From an uncultured Eubacteriales bacterium (GTDB taxonomy: Bacteria; Bacillota; Clostridia; Oscillospirales; CAG-272): DNA of 30,005 bases. The position numbers and the translations under genes were made by a program. Below are positions 1 to 7,275 of the stretch, piece by piece. Below the pieces are notes generated by a model. The model ran no database searches. It was not told where the DNA came from and saw only the letters and a program-made list of their open reading frames with translations. The stretch is from contig CAKSPL010000005.1 in the NCBI GenBank assembly GCA_934481325.1, positions 1 to 30,005 of the forward strand. The letters run 5' to 3'. The number at the start of each line of letters is the position of its first letter. Position 1 is the stretch's first letter.

Positions 1-544
1 GCACCCCCCAGTCATAAATCATACCGCCGCCGTGTTCCTTTTTGCCCCGCCAGTCACCGGGGATACCGCGGGAACCCTGATAGCGGGATTCCACCGAGGT
101 CACCCGCCCCAGCTTGCCGGAGCGATACGCCTCACGGGTCATCCGGTAATCGCAGTCCCAGCGGCGGTTCTGATGCGCGGTAAAAAGTCTGCCGCATTCG
201 TTTGCCACCGCGCAGATCTCGGCAAGATCGGCACAGGAAAGCGTAACCGGCTTTTCGGAAATCACGTGCTTGCCCGCGCGGAGTGCCGCGATGGCAAGCG
301 GCTTGTGAAATTCGTTCGGTGTGGCGATGGTGATAAAATCCACCGCGGGGTCGGCAAGCACCGCCTCAAAGGTGGGATAAGCGTGAATGCCGTTTTCCTC
401 GGCAAGCGCGCGGCGTTCCTCTTTGATGTCATAAATACCGGCAAGGTTTACTGCCCCCGCCTCCAAAATGTGGCGCGTGTGCCAGCCGCCCATTCCGCCC
501 CAGCCCACTACCGCACAGGTTTTCTTTTCGTTTTGGTTGCTCAT
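1..544 (-). CDS. Gfo/Idh/MocA-family NAD(P)-dependent oxidoreductase (N-terminal 181 codons, cut by window edge)
   Basis: Reading the minus strand from an ATG at 542-544 gives an open frame that runs off the window, so the C-terminal part is missing. The start has a strong ribosome binding site (GGAAAGGAGGAG, 549-560). Residues 10-19 form a Rossmann dinucleotide loop (VVGWGGMG), D39 ends beta-2 where the cofactor ribose is bound, and residues 96-99 are the family-defining SEKP motif (E97 K98 P99) that holds the active-site lysine. This family oxidises or reduces sugars, inositols and related polyols in the cytoplasm; the substrate pocket lies in the missing half, so the substrate cannot be called. 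It is divergent from lepA and has its own promoter. The family is confident; the specific function is unknown. Confidence 0.9.
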   Translation of the reverse strand, partial: MSNQNEKKTCAVVGWGGMGGWHTRHILEAGAVNLAGIYDIKEERRALAEENGIHAYPTFEAVLADPAVDFITIATPNEFHKPLAIAALRAGKHVISEKPVTLSCADLAEICAVANECGRLFTAHQNRRWDCDYRMTREAYRSGKLGRVTSVESRYQGSRGIPGDWRGKKEHGGGMIYDWGV

Positions 545-573
545 AAAAGCTCCTCCTTTCCGAAATCGATTCC

Positions 574-602
574 ATTATAAGATAAAATATGCTGTTTTGC
601 AA
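574..602 (-). promoter_or_regulatory. SigA-type promoter of the oxidoreductase gene
   Basis: On the minus strand TTGCAA (597-602) and TATAAT (574-579) are separated by exactly 17 nt, about 30 nt upstream of the start codon. It lies back to back with the lepA promoter in the same intergenic region. Confidence 0.7.
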
Positions 603-669
603 GACATTTCAGGCAAAAAAGGAGACAAACTTTGCTGTTTTCCGGTCGGAAAAATTTTTTACGCAGGAC

Positions 670-698
670 TTGTGCAAAAAAGAAAAAAATGATATAAT
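670..698 (+). promoter_or_regulatory. SigA-type promoter of lepA-hemW
   Basis: TTGTGC (670-675) and TATAAT (693-698) have a 17-nt spacer; the expected transcript start is about 37 nt before the lepA start codon. No other promoter is visible before the metallophosphoesterase gene, so lepA, hemW and the genes behind them probably share it. Confidence 0.7.
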
Positions 699-742
699 AA
701 AATGAAAGATTCTGCAAACCCGCAAAAAAGAGAGGTAGCACT

Positions 743-2557
743 GTGACCGACAGACAATCACACATCCGCAATTTTTCAATCATTGCCCATATTGACCACG
801 GCAAATCCACGCTTGCCGACCGATTGCTGGAAGCCACGCAAACGGTTGCCAAACGCGATATGGAGGAACAGCTCCTCGACAATATGGACCTGGAACGCGA
901 GCGCGGCATCACCATCAAAGCGCGCGCCGTGCGGCTGAATTACCGGGCACCCGACGGGGAGAATTATATTCTCAATCTGATTGACACCCCCGGTCACGTG
1001 GACTTCAATTACGAGGTTTCCCGCTCGCTCAACGCCTGTGAGGGCGCACTATTGGTGGTGGATGCCACCCAAGGCATCGAGGCGCAGACGCTTGCCAACG
1101 CCTATCTCGCGGTGGACGCGGGGCTGGAAATCCTGCCCGTCATCAATAAAATCGACCTTCCCTCCGCCGACATTGAGGGGACAAGGCAGGAAATTGAAGA
1201 CGTGATCGGGATCCCTGCGGAAGGTTGCCCCGCGGTTTCCGCCAAAATGGGACTGAATATCCCGGATGTATTGACCGGCGTGGTCAATGACATTCCGGCA
1301 CCGTCCGGGGACGAAAACGCCCCCCTCAAAGCCCTGATTTTCGACTCGTATTACGACAGCTACCTCGGTGTGGTGGTGTACGTGCGGGTAATGGACGGGT
1401 GCCTTTCCGCGGGGGACACGATGAAGCTGATGAGCACCGGAAAAACCTTTGAGGTGGTAGAGGTCGGTTATATGGAGCCGTTCGGCTTGCAGAAAGGGGA
1501 GTGCCTGCGCGCGGGAGAGGTGGGATATATCACCGCCTCCATCAAGAGCGTGGGGGACACCCGCGTGGGCGACACCGTGACCAAAGCGGACAACCCCACC
1601 GCCACCCCCTGCCCCGGCTTCAAGGCGGTACAGCCGATGGTGTATGCGGGCATTTACCCCGCAGACGGGTCGAGATACGGGGATCTTCGTGACGCGTTGG
1701 AAAAGCTGCAGCTCAATGACGCCGCGCTCTCCTTTGAGCCGGAAACCTCCGTGGCACTCGGCTTCGGTTACCGTTGCGGCTTTCTGGGACTCCTGCATAT
1801 GGAAATCATAGAGGAGCGGTTGGAGCGGGAGTTCAATCTGGATCTCATCACCACCGCGCCCAGCGTTATCTATGAAATCAAAAAACGGAACGGGGAAACC
1901 GTGCGCATCGACAACCCGACCAACTACCCAGACCCCGCCGAAATTGAGTGCGCGAAGGAACCGATCGTGCGCGCCTCCATCATTACGCCCTCCGAATTTG
2001 TGGGGGGACTGATGGATCTGTGTCAGGATCGGCGCGGCGAATTTATCGATATGAAGTATCTGGACACCAAACGGGTGGAATTGCACTACCGTTTGCCCCT
2101 CAATGAAATCATCTATGACTTTTTCGATGCACTGAAAAGCCGCTCCCGCGGATACGCCTCGCTGGATTATGAGCTGGAAGGCTACTTTGACAGCAAGCTG
2201 GTAAAGCTGGATTTCCTGCTCAACGGCGATCAGGTGGACGCGCTCTCTTTCATCGTACACGAGGAAAAAGCCTATGCACGCGCCAGAAAAATTGCGGAAA
2301 AGCTGAAGGACAACATCCCGCGCCAGCTCTTTGAGGTGCCGATTCAGGCGGCAATCGGGGGCAAGATTATCGCCAGGGAAACCGTGAAAGCGATGCGTAA
2401 GGACGTGCTTGCCAAGTGCTACGGCGGTGACATCACCAGAAAAAAGAAGCTGTTGGAAAAGCAGAAAGAGGGCAAAAAGAAGATGCGTCAGCTCGGCTCC
2501 GTGCAGATTTCGCCCGAGGCGTTTATGGCGGTACTCAAGCTGGACGACGAAACCTGA
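743..2557 (+). CDS. lepA: Elongation factor 4 (LepA), ribosome-associated GTPase
   Basis: The 604-aa product has the usual LepA length and domain order. The GTPase domain shows the P loop AHIDHGKST (residues 15-23), the DTPGH switch-II motif near residue 80 and NKID near residue 134. The family-specific C-terminal domain includes the lysine-rich GGDITRKKKLLEKQ stretch near residue 565. LepA binds 70S ribosomes and influences translocation and ribosome assembly under stress. The start is a GTG at 743, preceded by AGAGGTAG (731-738); an ATG start is not available in register upstream. It is translationally coupled to hemW by a TGATG overlap. The pairing of lepA with hemW is common in Firmicutes, where hrcA-grpE-dnaK often follow; that heat-shock block is absent here. 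Confidence 0.98.
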   Translation: MTDRQSHIRNFSIIAHIDHGKSTLADRLLEATQTVAKRDMEEQLLDNMDLERERGITIKARAVRLNYRAPDGENYILNLIDTPGHVDFNYEVSRSLNACEGALLVVDATQGIEAQTLANAYLAVDAGLEILPVINKIDLPSADIEGTRQEIEDVIGIPAEGCPAVSAKMGLNIPDVLTGVVNDIPAPSGDENAPLKALIFDSYYDSYLGVVVYVRVMDGCLSAGDTMKLMSTGKTFEVVEVGYMEPFGLQKGECLRAGEVGYITASIKSVGDTRVGDTVTKADNPTATPCPGFKAVQPMVYAGIYPADGSRYGDLRDALEKLQLNDAALSFEPETSVALGFGYRCGFLGLLHMEIIEERLEREFNLDLITTAPSVIYEIKKRNGETVRIDNPTNYPDPAEIECAKEPIVRASIITPSEFVGGLMDLCQDRRGEFIDMKYLDTKRVELHYRLPLNEIIYDFFDALKSRSRGYASLDYELEGYFDSKLVKLDFLLNGDQVDALSFIVHEEKAYARARKIAEKLKDNIPRQLFEVPIQAAIGGKIIARETVKAMRKDVLAKCYGGDITRKKKLLEKQKEGKKKMRQLGSVQISPEAFMAVLKLDDET

Positions 2558-3702
2558 TGGAAACCCTCGGGCTGTATCTGCACGTCCCGTTTTGCCTCGG
2601 GAAGTGCCGTTATTGCGATTTTTACTCGGGCGCGTATCCCGAAGAAACGAGAAAAGCATATACAGAGGCACTCTGCCGCCATCTTGCCGCCCTTTCCCCC
2701 CTTGCGGCGGAATATACCGTAGACACGGTGTATTTCGGCGGCGGCACGCCGACCCTGCTCGAGGGGGCGGATTTTGCCCGCATTTTGCATACCGTAAGGG
2801 GGTATTTTGCCCTTTTGCCCGGCGCGGAAATCACCGCAGAGGCAAACCCCGCCACGGTGGATGAAGAAAAGGCAACGGAGCTGCTCTCTGCGGGGGTGAA
2901 CCGCCTGAGCATCGGGGCGCAAAGCCTTGCCGATAACGAATTGCGCGCCCTTGGCAGGCGGCATACAAAAAGTGACTTTTTGCATACCGTAAGGGGGGTA
3001 ATTGCCGCAGGCTTTGCCAATGTAAGTGCCGATTTGATGGTCGGCATCCCCGAACAGACACCGGCTTCCTTTGCCGAAACACTTGCCGGAATGCTTGCGC
3101 TGAAGCTGCCGCACCTTTCGGTCTACGGGCTTCGCGTGGAGGAGGGAACCCCTTTTTACCGGGAACGCGCAACGCTCCCGCTCCCCGGTGAGGACGCGGA
3201 AGCACAGATTTGGGAAACCGCCGTGCGGGAGCTGACCGGAGCCGGGTATCGCCACTATGAAATCAGTAATTTTGCCCTGCCGGGGTCTGAATCAAAGCAT
3301 AATTTGCGCTATTGGCTCCGCTCCCCGTATCTCGGGTTCGGACCCGGTGCCCATTCTTTTTTTGAAAACGTCCGCTATGAAGCCCCGCGTGACCTTGCTG
3401 CATATCTCGCGGCGGCAAAGGAGGGGAAATGGGATTCTCTTCGCCAAAACGCACACCGTGTGGGGGGTAAAGAGGAACAGGACGAATACGTAATGCTTCG
3501 GATGCGGCTGGATACCGGCGTGGAGGAGGCGGATTTTACCCGCCGCTTCGGCGTCGGGATGGAGCAGACATACGGCGATTTTTCGCGTCTTGTTTCCGCC
3601 GGATTTCTCACAAAGCAAAACGGGCGCATCGCCTTTACCGAAAAAGGCTTTCGCGTCAGCAATGCCATCCTTTCGGACTGGCTGGACTTCGGCGAGGTCT
3701 GA
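2557..3702 (+). CDS. hemW: HemW-like radical SAM heme chaperone (formerly called oxygen-independent coproporphyrinogen III oxidase-like)
   Basis: The 381-aa protein begins HVPFCLGKCRYCDF, with the radical SAM cluster ligands C13, C17 and C20. The cluster motif continues YCDF rather than the YCxC of true HemN, which points to HemW, a heme-binding chaperone proposed to insert heme into respiratory enzymes. A GGGTP SAM-binding motif lies at residues 61-65, ITAEANP near residue 95, and the HemN C-terminal-type region follows residue 290. The ATG overlaps the lepA stop by one base, so its translation is coupled. Two oddities are present. A 20-bp sequence occurs exactly twice inside the gene (2783-2802 and 2978-2997). 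The last 35 codons are followed by a decayed tandem copy (see the repeat at 3604-3813). Confidence 0.93.
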   Translation: METLGLYLHVPFCLGKCRYCDFYSGAYPEETRKAYTEALCRHLAALSPLAAEYTVDTVYFGGGTPTLLEGADFARILHTVRGYFALLPGAEITAEANPATVDEEKATELLSAGVNRLSIGAQSLADNELRALGRRHTKSDFLHTVRGVIAAGFANVSADLMVGIPEQTPASFAETLAGMLALKLPHLSVYGLRVEEGTPFYRERATLPLPGEDAEAQIWETAVRELTGAGYRHYEISNFALPGSESKHNLRYWLRSPYLGFGPGAHSFFENVRYEAPRDLAAYLAAAKEGKWDSLRQNAHRVGGKEEQDEYVMLRMRLDTGVEEADFTRRFGVGMEQTYGDFSRLVSAGFLTKQNGRIAFTEKGFRVSNAILSDWLDFGEV

Positions 3703-3813
3703 AACGCCTTTTCACAGCGGGAAAACGGCGCGCGTTCCGCTCCCACAAAAGACTGTGGCGCAAGAACCGCCCTCTTTTCGGATTTGCCGAACTTCGGCAA
3801 GGTCTGAAACGCC
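3604..3813 (+). repeat. Decayed 105-bp tandem duplication of the hemW 3' end
   Basis: Bases 3604-3708 (last 32 codons, the stop and 6 nt of hemW) are followed directly by 3709-3813, which aligns to them without gaps at roughly 65% by hand count. The final 38 bases match at 33 positions. In the hemW frame the true C-terminus reads ILSDWLDFGEV-stop and the copy reads LFSDLPNFGKV-stop, so even the stop codon is duplicated (3700-3702 and 3805-3807). The frame between the two stops is open. The copy also contains the perfect inverted repeat TTGCCGAA-C-TTCGGCAA (3784-3800). Confidence 0.7.
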
Positions 3814-3841
3814 CGAAACGGCACAAAACAAAGGAGTACCT

Positions 3842-4360
3842 ATGGATTTTCTGGTCATTTCCGACACGCACGGTCGGGGGGATCGCCTTGCCGCCGTGCT
3901 TGCCCGTACACACGCGGATGTGCTGTTTTTTCTCGGGGACGGGCTACGCGATCTCGCGGGCGTTGCGGATGCGCCGGGGCTTCCCCCCACGGTGCGCGCC
4001 GTGCGTGGGAACTGCGATTTTTTCGGAAGTCACGACACCCCCGAAACGCGAGTGGAGGACTTTGGCGCAACCCGCTTTTTCCTCACGCACGGACACCGTT
4101 TCGGGGTTAAATACTCCACCGAGGCACTTGCCGCCGCCGCGGCGGCGGCAGGGGCGGATGTGGCATTGTACGGTCACACGCACACCCGCTATACCGCAAC
4201 CATCCCCGCCGGAACGGTTTTGGGCGGAGTGCGGCTTGTCAAACCGCTGTTGTTGCTCTGCCCGGGCAGTCTCGGGGAACCGCGCGACGGCGCGCCGGGC
4301 TTTGCCACCGTCACCGTCCGCCAGAACGGCATTCTTGCCGGGTTCGGGGAGCTGACGTAG
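3842..4360 (+). CDS. YfcE/MJ0936-type metallophosphoesterase
   Basis: I start this gene at the ATG at 3842 because it has a close AAAGGAG (3830-3836); the frame is open further upstream but only through the decayed hemW copy. The 172-aa product has all calcineurin-like metal-binding blocks in order: D8 and H10 (SDTH), D33 (GDG), N57 (GNCD), H83/H85 (THGH) and H112/H114 (GHTH). This compact family hydrolyses phosphodiesters in vitro and is cytoplasmic; the natural substrate is not predictable. An alanine run near residues 95-102 is encoded by a perfect 22-bp palindrome at 4129-4150. It probably belongs to the lepA-hemW transcript. Confidence 0.93.
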   Translation: MDFLVISDTHGRGDRLAAVLARTHADVLFFLGDGLRDLAGVADAPGLPPTVRAVRGNCDFFGSHDTPETRVEDFGATRFFLTHGHRFGVKYSTEALAAAAAAAGADVALYGHTHTRYTATIPAGTVLGGVRLVKPLLLLCPGSLGEPRDGAPGFATVTVRQNGILAGFGELT

Positions 4361-4364
4361 TTTT

Positions 4365-4380
4365 TCTCCGTTTGCGGAGA
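4365..4380 (+). other. Small hairpin ahead of the 46-aa ORF
   Basis: TCTCCG-TTTG-CGGAGA is a perfect 6-bp stem with a 4-nt loop, between the metallophosphoesterase stop and the ribosome binding site of the next ORF. No T tract follows on the plus strand, so it is not an obvious intrinsic terminator; it could be an RNA processing or stability element. Confidence 0.4.
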
Positions 4381-4408
4381 CAATCAATTAAATAAAGAGG
4401 TGAACAAG

Positions 4409-4549
4409 ATGGAGAAACCGACTGTTACAACGGATGAAGGCAAGGTGCTGCAGGCAACCCTGATTGCACTGGAAGCATACGCCGCCAGCAAAAACGAGAA
4501 CCTGACCGCAGAATTTATCCGCAACATTCTGGAGGCCCTGGAAAAATAA
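4409..4549 (+). CDS. Small conserved-looking helical protein, 46 aa, unknown function
   Basis: An ATG at 4409 follows AAAGAGGTG (4394-4402) with good spacing and opens a 46-codon frame ending at TAA 4547-4549. The product starts MEKPTVTTDEGKVLQATLIA and ends with the acidic helix FIRNILEALEK. Residues 12-27 and 33-46 look like two amphipathic helices joined by a KNENLT turn. There is no signal peptide, membrane segment or cysteine. I do not recognise a family. The ribosome binding site, codon use like its neighbours and the position at the end of the lepA-hemW run support a real gene; a small regulatory or protein-binding peptide is possible but not shown. Confidence 0.65.
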   Translation: MEKPTVTTDEGKVLQATLIALEAYAASKNENLTAEFIRNILEALEK

Positions 4550-4728
4550 CCCCCTCCCGGCACCCCGCCGCACGCACGGCACATTTCGCCCGCACGGCGC
4601 ACCCGCACACCCGCCCCACGGCGGCACCCATTGACTGTTGCGTATCTGCGCCCCCGTGACACCCCGCGCCGCCCATCGAAAACGCCCGCCGAAAAATAAA
4701 AAATTTTCTTTCTTTTTTTGTTTTTTTG
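4550..4728 (+). other. C-rich, G-poor intergenic stretch without a gene
   Basis: Between the 46-aa ORF and the antiporter promoter lies about 180 bp that starts with a strongly C-rich, G-poor run (4550-4690, with many CACCC/CGCAC motifs) and then turns AT-rich. I see no gene and no hairpin with a T tract. The composition fits a Rho utilisation site, which would end the upstream transcript; this is inference. Confidence 0.35.
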
Positions 4729-4737
4729 TGCTATAAT
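4729..4737 (+). promoter_or_regulatory. Extended -10 promoter of the antiporter-rnhA pair
   Basis: TGCTATAAT (4729-4737) is a consensus extended -10 element in an AT-rich block. The -35 position holds only TTTCTT, as expected for a promoter relying on the TG extension. The predicted start near 4744 makes the ATG at 4794, not an upstream GTG, the likely translation start of the antiporter. Confidence 0.65.
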
Positions 4738-4793
4738 GTTTTCTTGTGCGATTCTTCGCGCAAACTGTCAGATGTAAAGAAGGTTTTCCGAAT

Positions 4794-6050
4794 ATGAACT
4801 ATGAAATTCTCCTGCCCCTTGCGCTGATTCTCGCGCTCTCCAAGGTACTGGTTAAGGTGTGCCAGCGGCTGGGGCTGCCCCACGTGGTGGGGATGCTGCT
4901 TGCCGGCGTGCTGATCGGCTTCATCCGCTGGATTCCGGAGCAAAGCGTGCTGACCGGCACGGCACTGGAAGGGCTTTCGTTCCTTTCCAAGGTCGGCGTG
5001 ATTCTGATTATGTTTTCCGCAGGTCTTGAAACCGACATCAAGGAACTGAAAAAAATCGGCGGTCCCGCTGTGCTGATCACCACCGCAGGGGTGGCGGTGC
5101 CGATGGGACTCGGCTTTGTGTTGGCTTGCCTGTGCAACGGCGGCTTTGCGGGAATGACGCGGGACACGGCTCTTTCCAACCTCTTTTATGGGGTCATTCT
5201 CACCGCAACCTCGGTATCGGTTACGGTTTCCACGCTCAAGGAGTTAGGCAAGCTGACCTCCAAAATGGGCAGTACCATTGTGGCGGCGGCAATCCTGGAT
5301 GACCTGATCGGCATTGTGGTGCTTTCCTTTGTCATTGGGATGAAGGGCGGCAATTCCGGTGTGCAAAGCCCCCTGACCGTGTTGGCAAAAACCCTGCTTT
5401 TCTTTGTGGCGGCAATCGTGTTCGGGCTTCTCGTTCATCGCTTTTTCCGCTGGCTGGACAGCAAATACCCCCACCACCGCCTGATTCCGGTGCTTTCCCT
5501 CGCGCTCTGCTTTTTTGCCGCATACGCCAGTGAACGCTGGTTCGGCGTGGCGGACATCACGGGCGCATTCGTGGCGGGGCTGGTGCTTTCCCGCAATCCG
5601 GACGCCAAATACATTGACCGCCGCTCCGACATTGTGTCGTATATGATTTTTACCCCCGTATTTTTCGCCAATATCGGCATCACCTCGGATTTTTCGGGCA
5701 TTGACGCCAATATGGCACTGTTCGGCACCCTCTTTATCCTTGTGGGGATGGCAGGCAAGGTAATCGGATGCGGACTCTCGGCACTTTGCTGTCGGTTTTC
5801 GGCAAAGGATTCGATGCGCATCGGCTTTGGGATGATGCCCCGCGCCGAGGTGGCGTTGGTCTGCGCGCAGAAGGGCGTGGACAGCGGAATGGTGCATTCC
5901 TCGATTATGCCGTTTATCGTGATAATGATTGTGATTACCAGCTTCCTCACGCCGATTATTCTCAAATCCAGTATGAAAAACGAACCGCCCGAGGGCGGGG
6001 AAGGCACGCCGGAACCGATGCCGGAAAGCGCGGCCGCCGGCGGCAACTGA
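4794..6050 (+). CDS. CPA2-type monovalent cation:proton antiporter (Na+/H+ or K+/H+ exchanger family)
   Basis: The 418-aa product is almost wholly hydrophobic, with about twelve membrane segments. It has the family hallmarks: the N-terminal LGLPHVVGMLLAG helix-2 motif, LDDLIGIVVLSF with the paired aspartates of the ion-binding site near residues 163-168, DITGAFVAGL in the second half, and the GMMPRAEVALV block near residue 345 with the conserved arginine and glutamate. It should exchange cytoplasmic Na+ or K+ for protons. There is no RCK/TrkA-N nucleotide-binding domain; the C-terminus is a short Pro/Glu/Gly-rich tail. The ATG at 4794 is preferred because an upstream GTG lies at the predicted transcript start. 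rnhA follows 10 bp downstream, so the two are likely cotranscribed. Confidence 0.9.
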   Translation: MNYEILLPLALILALSKVLVKVCQRLGLPHVVGMLLAGVLIGFIRWIPEQSVLTGTALEGLSFLSKVGVILIMFSAGLETDIKELKKIGGPAVLITTAGVAVPMGLGFVLACLCNGGFAGMTRDTALSNLFYGVILTATSVSVTVSTLKELGKLTSKMGSTIVAAAILDDLIGIVVLSFVIGMKGGNSGVQSPLTVLAKTLLFFVAAIVFGLLVHRFFRWLDSKYPHHRLIPVLSLALCFFAAYASERWFGVADITGAFVAGLVLSRNPDAKYIDRRSDIVSYMIFTPVFFANIGITSDFSGIDANMALFGTLFILVGMAGKVIGCGLSALCCRFSAKDSMRIGFGMMPRAEVALVCAQKGVDSGMVHSSIMPFIVIMIVITSFLTPIILKSSMKNEPPEGGEGTPEPMPESAAAGGN

Positions 6051-6060
6051 AAGGCTTTTT

Positions 6061-6498
6061 ATGAAAGAAGTGGAAATCTACACCGACGGTGCGTGCCGCG
6101 GAAACCCCGGGCGGGGCGGCTGGGGGGCGATTCTCGTTTACAACGGGGTGGAAAAGGAGCTTTCCGGCGGGGAGGCGCACACCACCAACAACCGTATGGA
6201 GCTTTCCGCCGTGATTGCGGCTCTCAGTGCGCTAAGGGAGCCCTGCCGCGTGTGTGTGACCTCCGACTCCCGCTACGTGGTGGAGGCGGTCAACAACGGA
6301 TGGGTGGAAAGCTGGCGCGCGCGGGGCTGGAAAAAAGCCGATAAAACGTCTGCACTGAACGTGGATTTGTGGGAACAGCTGTTGGGACTTCTGAAAAAGC
6401 ACGAGGTGCGCTTCGTATGGGTGCGCGGACACGCGGGGCATCCGTACAATGAACGGTGTGACGCCCTTGCCACCGCCTTTGCCGACAGCTTTCTCTGA
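6061..6498 (+). CDS. rnhA: Ribonuclease HI
   Basis: The 145-aa protein matches RNase HI over its full length. It degrades the RNA strand of RNA:DNA hybrids and removes primers and R-loops. The catalytic residues are all present: D9 in YTDGACRGNPG, E47 in NNRMEL, D69 in TSDSRYV and D134 in ERCDALA, with H124 in the flexible loop. The basic handle region (WRARGWKKADK, near residues 85-95) is also present, as in the E. coli enzyme. The gene is 10 bp behind the antiporter and ends just before a strong bidirectional terminator. Confidence 0.97.
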   Translation: MKEVEIYTDGACRGNPGRGGWGAILVYNGVEKELSGGEAHTTNNRMELSAVIAALSALREPCRVCVTSDSRYVVEAVNNGWVESWRARGWKKADKTSALNVDLWEQLLGLLKKHEVRFVWVRGHAGHPYNERCDALATAFADSFL

Positions 6499-6521
6499 AA
6501 AGCCGGGGAAAAATACCCAAC

Positions 6522-6558
6522 AAAAAAACACGGGAGCCTTTCCGGCTCCCGTGTTTTT
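6522..6558. terminator. Bidirectional intrinsic terminator between rnhA and spoIIIAH
   Basis: CACGGGAGCC (6529-6538) pairs with GGCTCCCGTG (6544-6553) around a 5-nt loop, flanked by A7 on the left and T5 on the right. It can stop transcripts arriving from both strands and sits between two convergent genes. Confidence 0.9.
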
Positions 6559-6574
6559 GGCACTGCGGCGCGTT

Positions 6575-7159
6575 TTATTTGGTAATGATGCGGATGTTTG
6601 CCGGCTTGATGCCTGCCTGCTCATACACGATCTCGTTGATTTGCGAGATCTGACGGGGGAGCAGCTCCGTGCCGTTGACCACGATGGAACAGCTGTCGCC
6701 GTTGATTACTGCCACACACTGCTCAAAACCCTTGGCAAGCACCAGAGATTCGATGTTCGCCTCGGCCTCCATCGCGGCGGCAAGCTCCTTGATTTCCTGC
6801 AATGCGCCGGTTTTGGTGGCTTCGTCGGCATTTTCGTTGTCCACCACGCCCTGTAAGACCTCCAGTGCCTCGTCCCGCGCGCGCTGACGGTTCACCTGCG
6901 CGGCAGAGAAGTAACCCGCCGTGCTGTCGGTGGGCGTGGTGGTGCCGGTATCGGCACTCGGCTCTCCGCCCGTGGGCGCGGGGTCCACCGTGTTCTGCTT
7001 GCCGCCAAACAGGACAAAGTTCAGCACCAGTGCCGCGGCAATCAGCAAAACGGCACAGGTTACAATCACCGTGCGGCGGCGCATTTTCGGGAAATGCCGT
7101 TTCTTTTCGGTCAGTTCGGTTTCCGGTCGGTTTTCCGGTAATTTCAGTTGATTTTCCAT
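6575..7159 (-). CDS. spoIIIAH: SpoIIIAH-like stage III sporulation protein
   Basis: The 194-aa product has a basic N-terminal cytoplasmic segment, one membrane helix (about residues 30-51), a low-complexity Pro/Thr/Gly linker and a C-terminal ring-building-motif domain. That domain contains the family signatures RARDEALEVL, EAEANIESLVLAKGFEQCV and the closing NIRIITK. In sporulating Firmicutes SpoIIIAH in the mother cell membrane binds SpoIIQ of the forespore to form the feeding-tube channel. The ATG at 7157-7159 follows GGGAGGAA (7167-7174). It is normally the last gene of the eight-gene spoIIIA operon; here it stands alone, with convergent rnhA on one side and divergent marR on the other. 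A mother-cell-type promoter may precede it. Confidence 0.88.
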   Translation of the reverse strand: MENQLKLPENRPETELTEKKRHFPKMRRRTVIVTCAVLLIAAALVLNFVLFGGKQNTVDPAPTGGEPSADTGTTTPTDSTAGYFSAAQVNRQRARDEALEVLQGVVDNENADEATKTGALQEIKELAAAMEAEANIESLVLAKGFEQCVAVINGDSCSIVVNGTELLPRQISQINEIVYEQAGIKPANIRIITK

Positions 7160-7190
7160 CTGTTTTCCTCCCTTTGAGTTGGTCTCACCC

Positions 7191-7220
7191 TACTATATGC
7201 GGGCTTTTTGCGGCTTATGC
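7191..7220 (-). promoter_or_regulatory. Possible SigE/SigK-type (mother-cell) promoter of spoIIIAH
   Basis: On the minus strand CATATAGTA (7191-7199) fits the CATAnnnTA -10 pattern of mother-cell sigma factors. GCATAAG (7214-7220), 14 nt upstream, fits the loose xxATAxx -35 element of SigE. No convincing SigA promoter is seen for this gene. The -35 overlaps a small hairpin (GCGGC-TTAT-GCCGC). The match is short and could be chance. Confidence 0.4.
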
Positions 7221-7240
7221 CGCTTTTTCTTTCGCAGGAC

Positions 7241-7268
7241 TTGACATTTTTTCGGTTTGTGCTATACT
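7241..7268 (+). promoter_or_regulatory. Consensus SigA promoter of the marR-ABC operon
   Basis: TTGACA (7241-7246) and TATACT (7263-7268) are 16 nt apart, with a TG extension at 7260-7261 just before the -10 element. Transcription should start near 7275, inside the palindrome at 7276-7289. Confidence 0.85.
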
Positions 7269-7275
7269 GTAATTG

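Noticed and set aside
1049..2671. 540-codon open frame antisense to lepA and hemW
   Set aside because: It is a shadow produced by high GC; lepA and hemW are certain on the other strand, and the frame has no ribosome binding site or recognisable domain.
7210..7235. GCGGC-TTAT-GCCGC plus T run as an intrinsic terminator
   Set aside because: It lies between two divergent genes where no transcript should end, and the stem is only 5 bp; it more likely reflects chance overlap with promoter elements.
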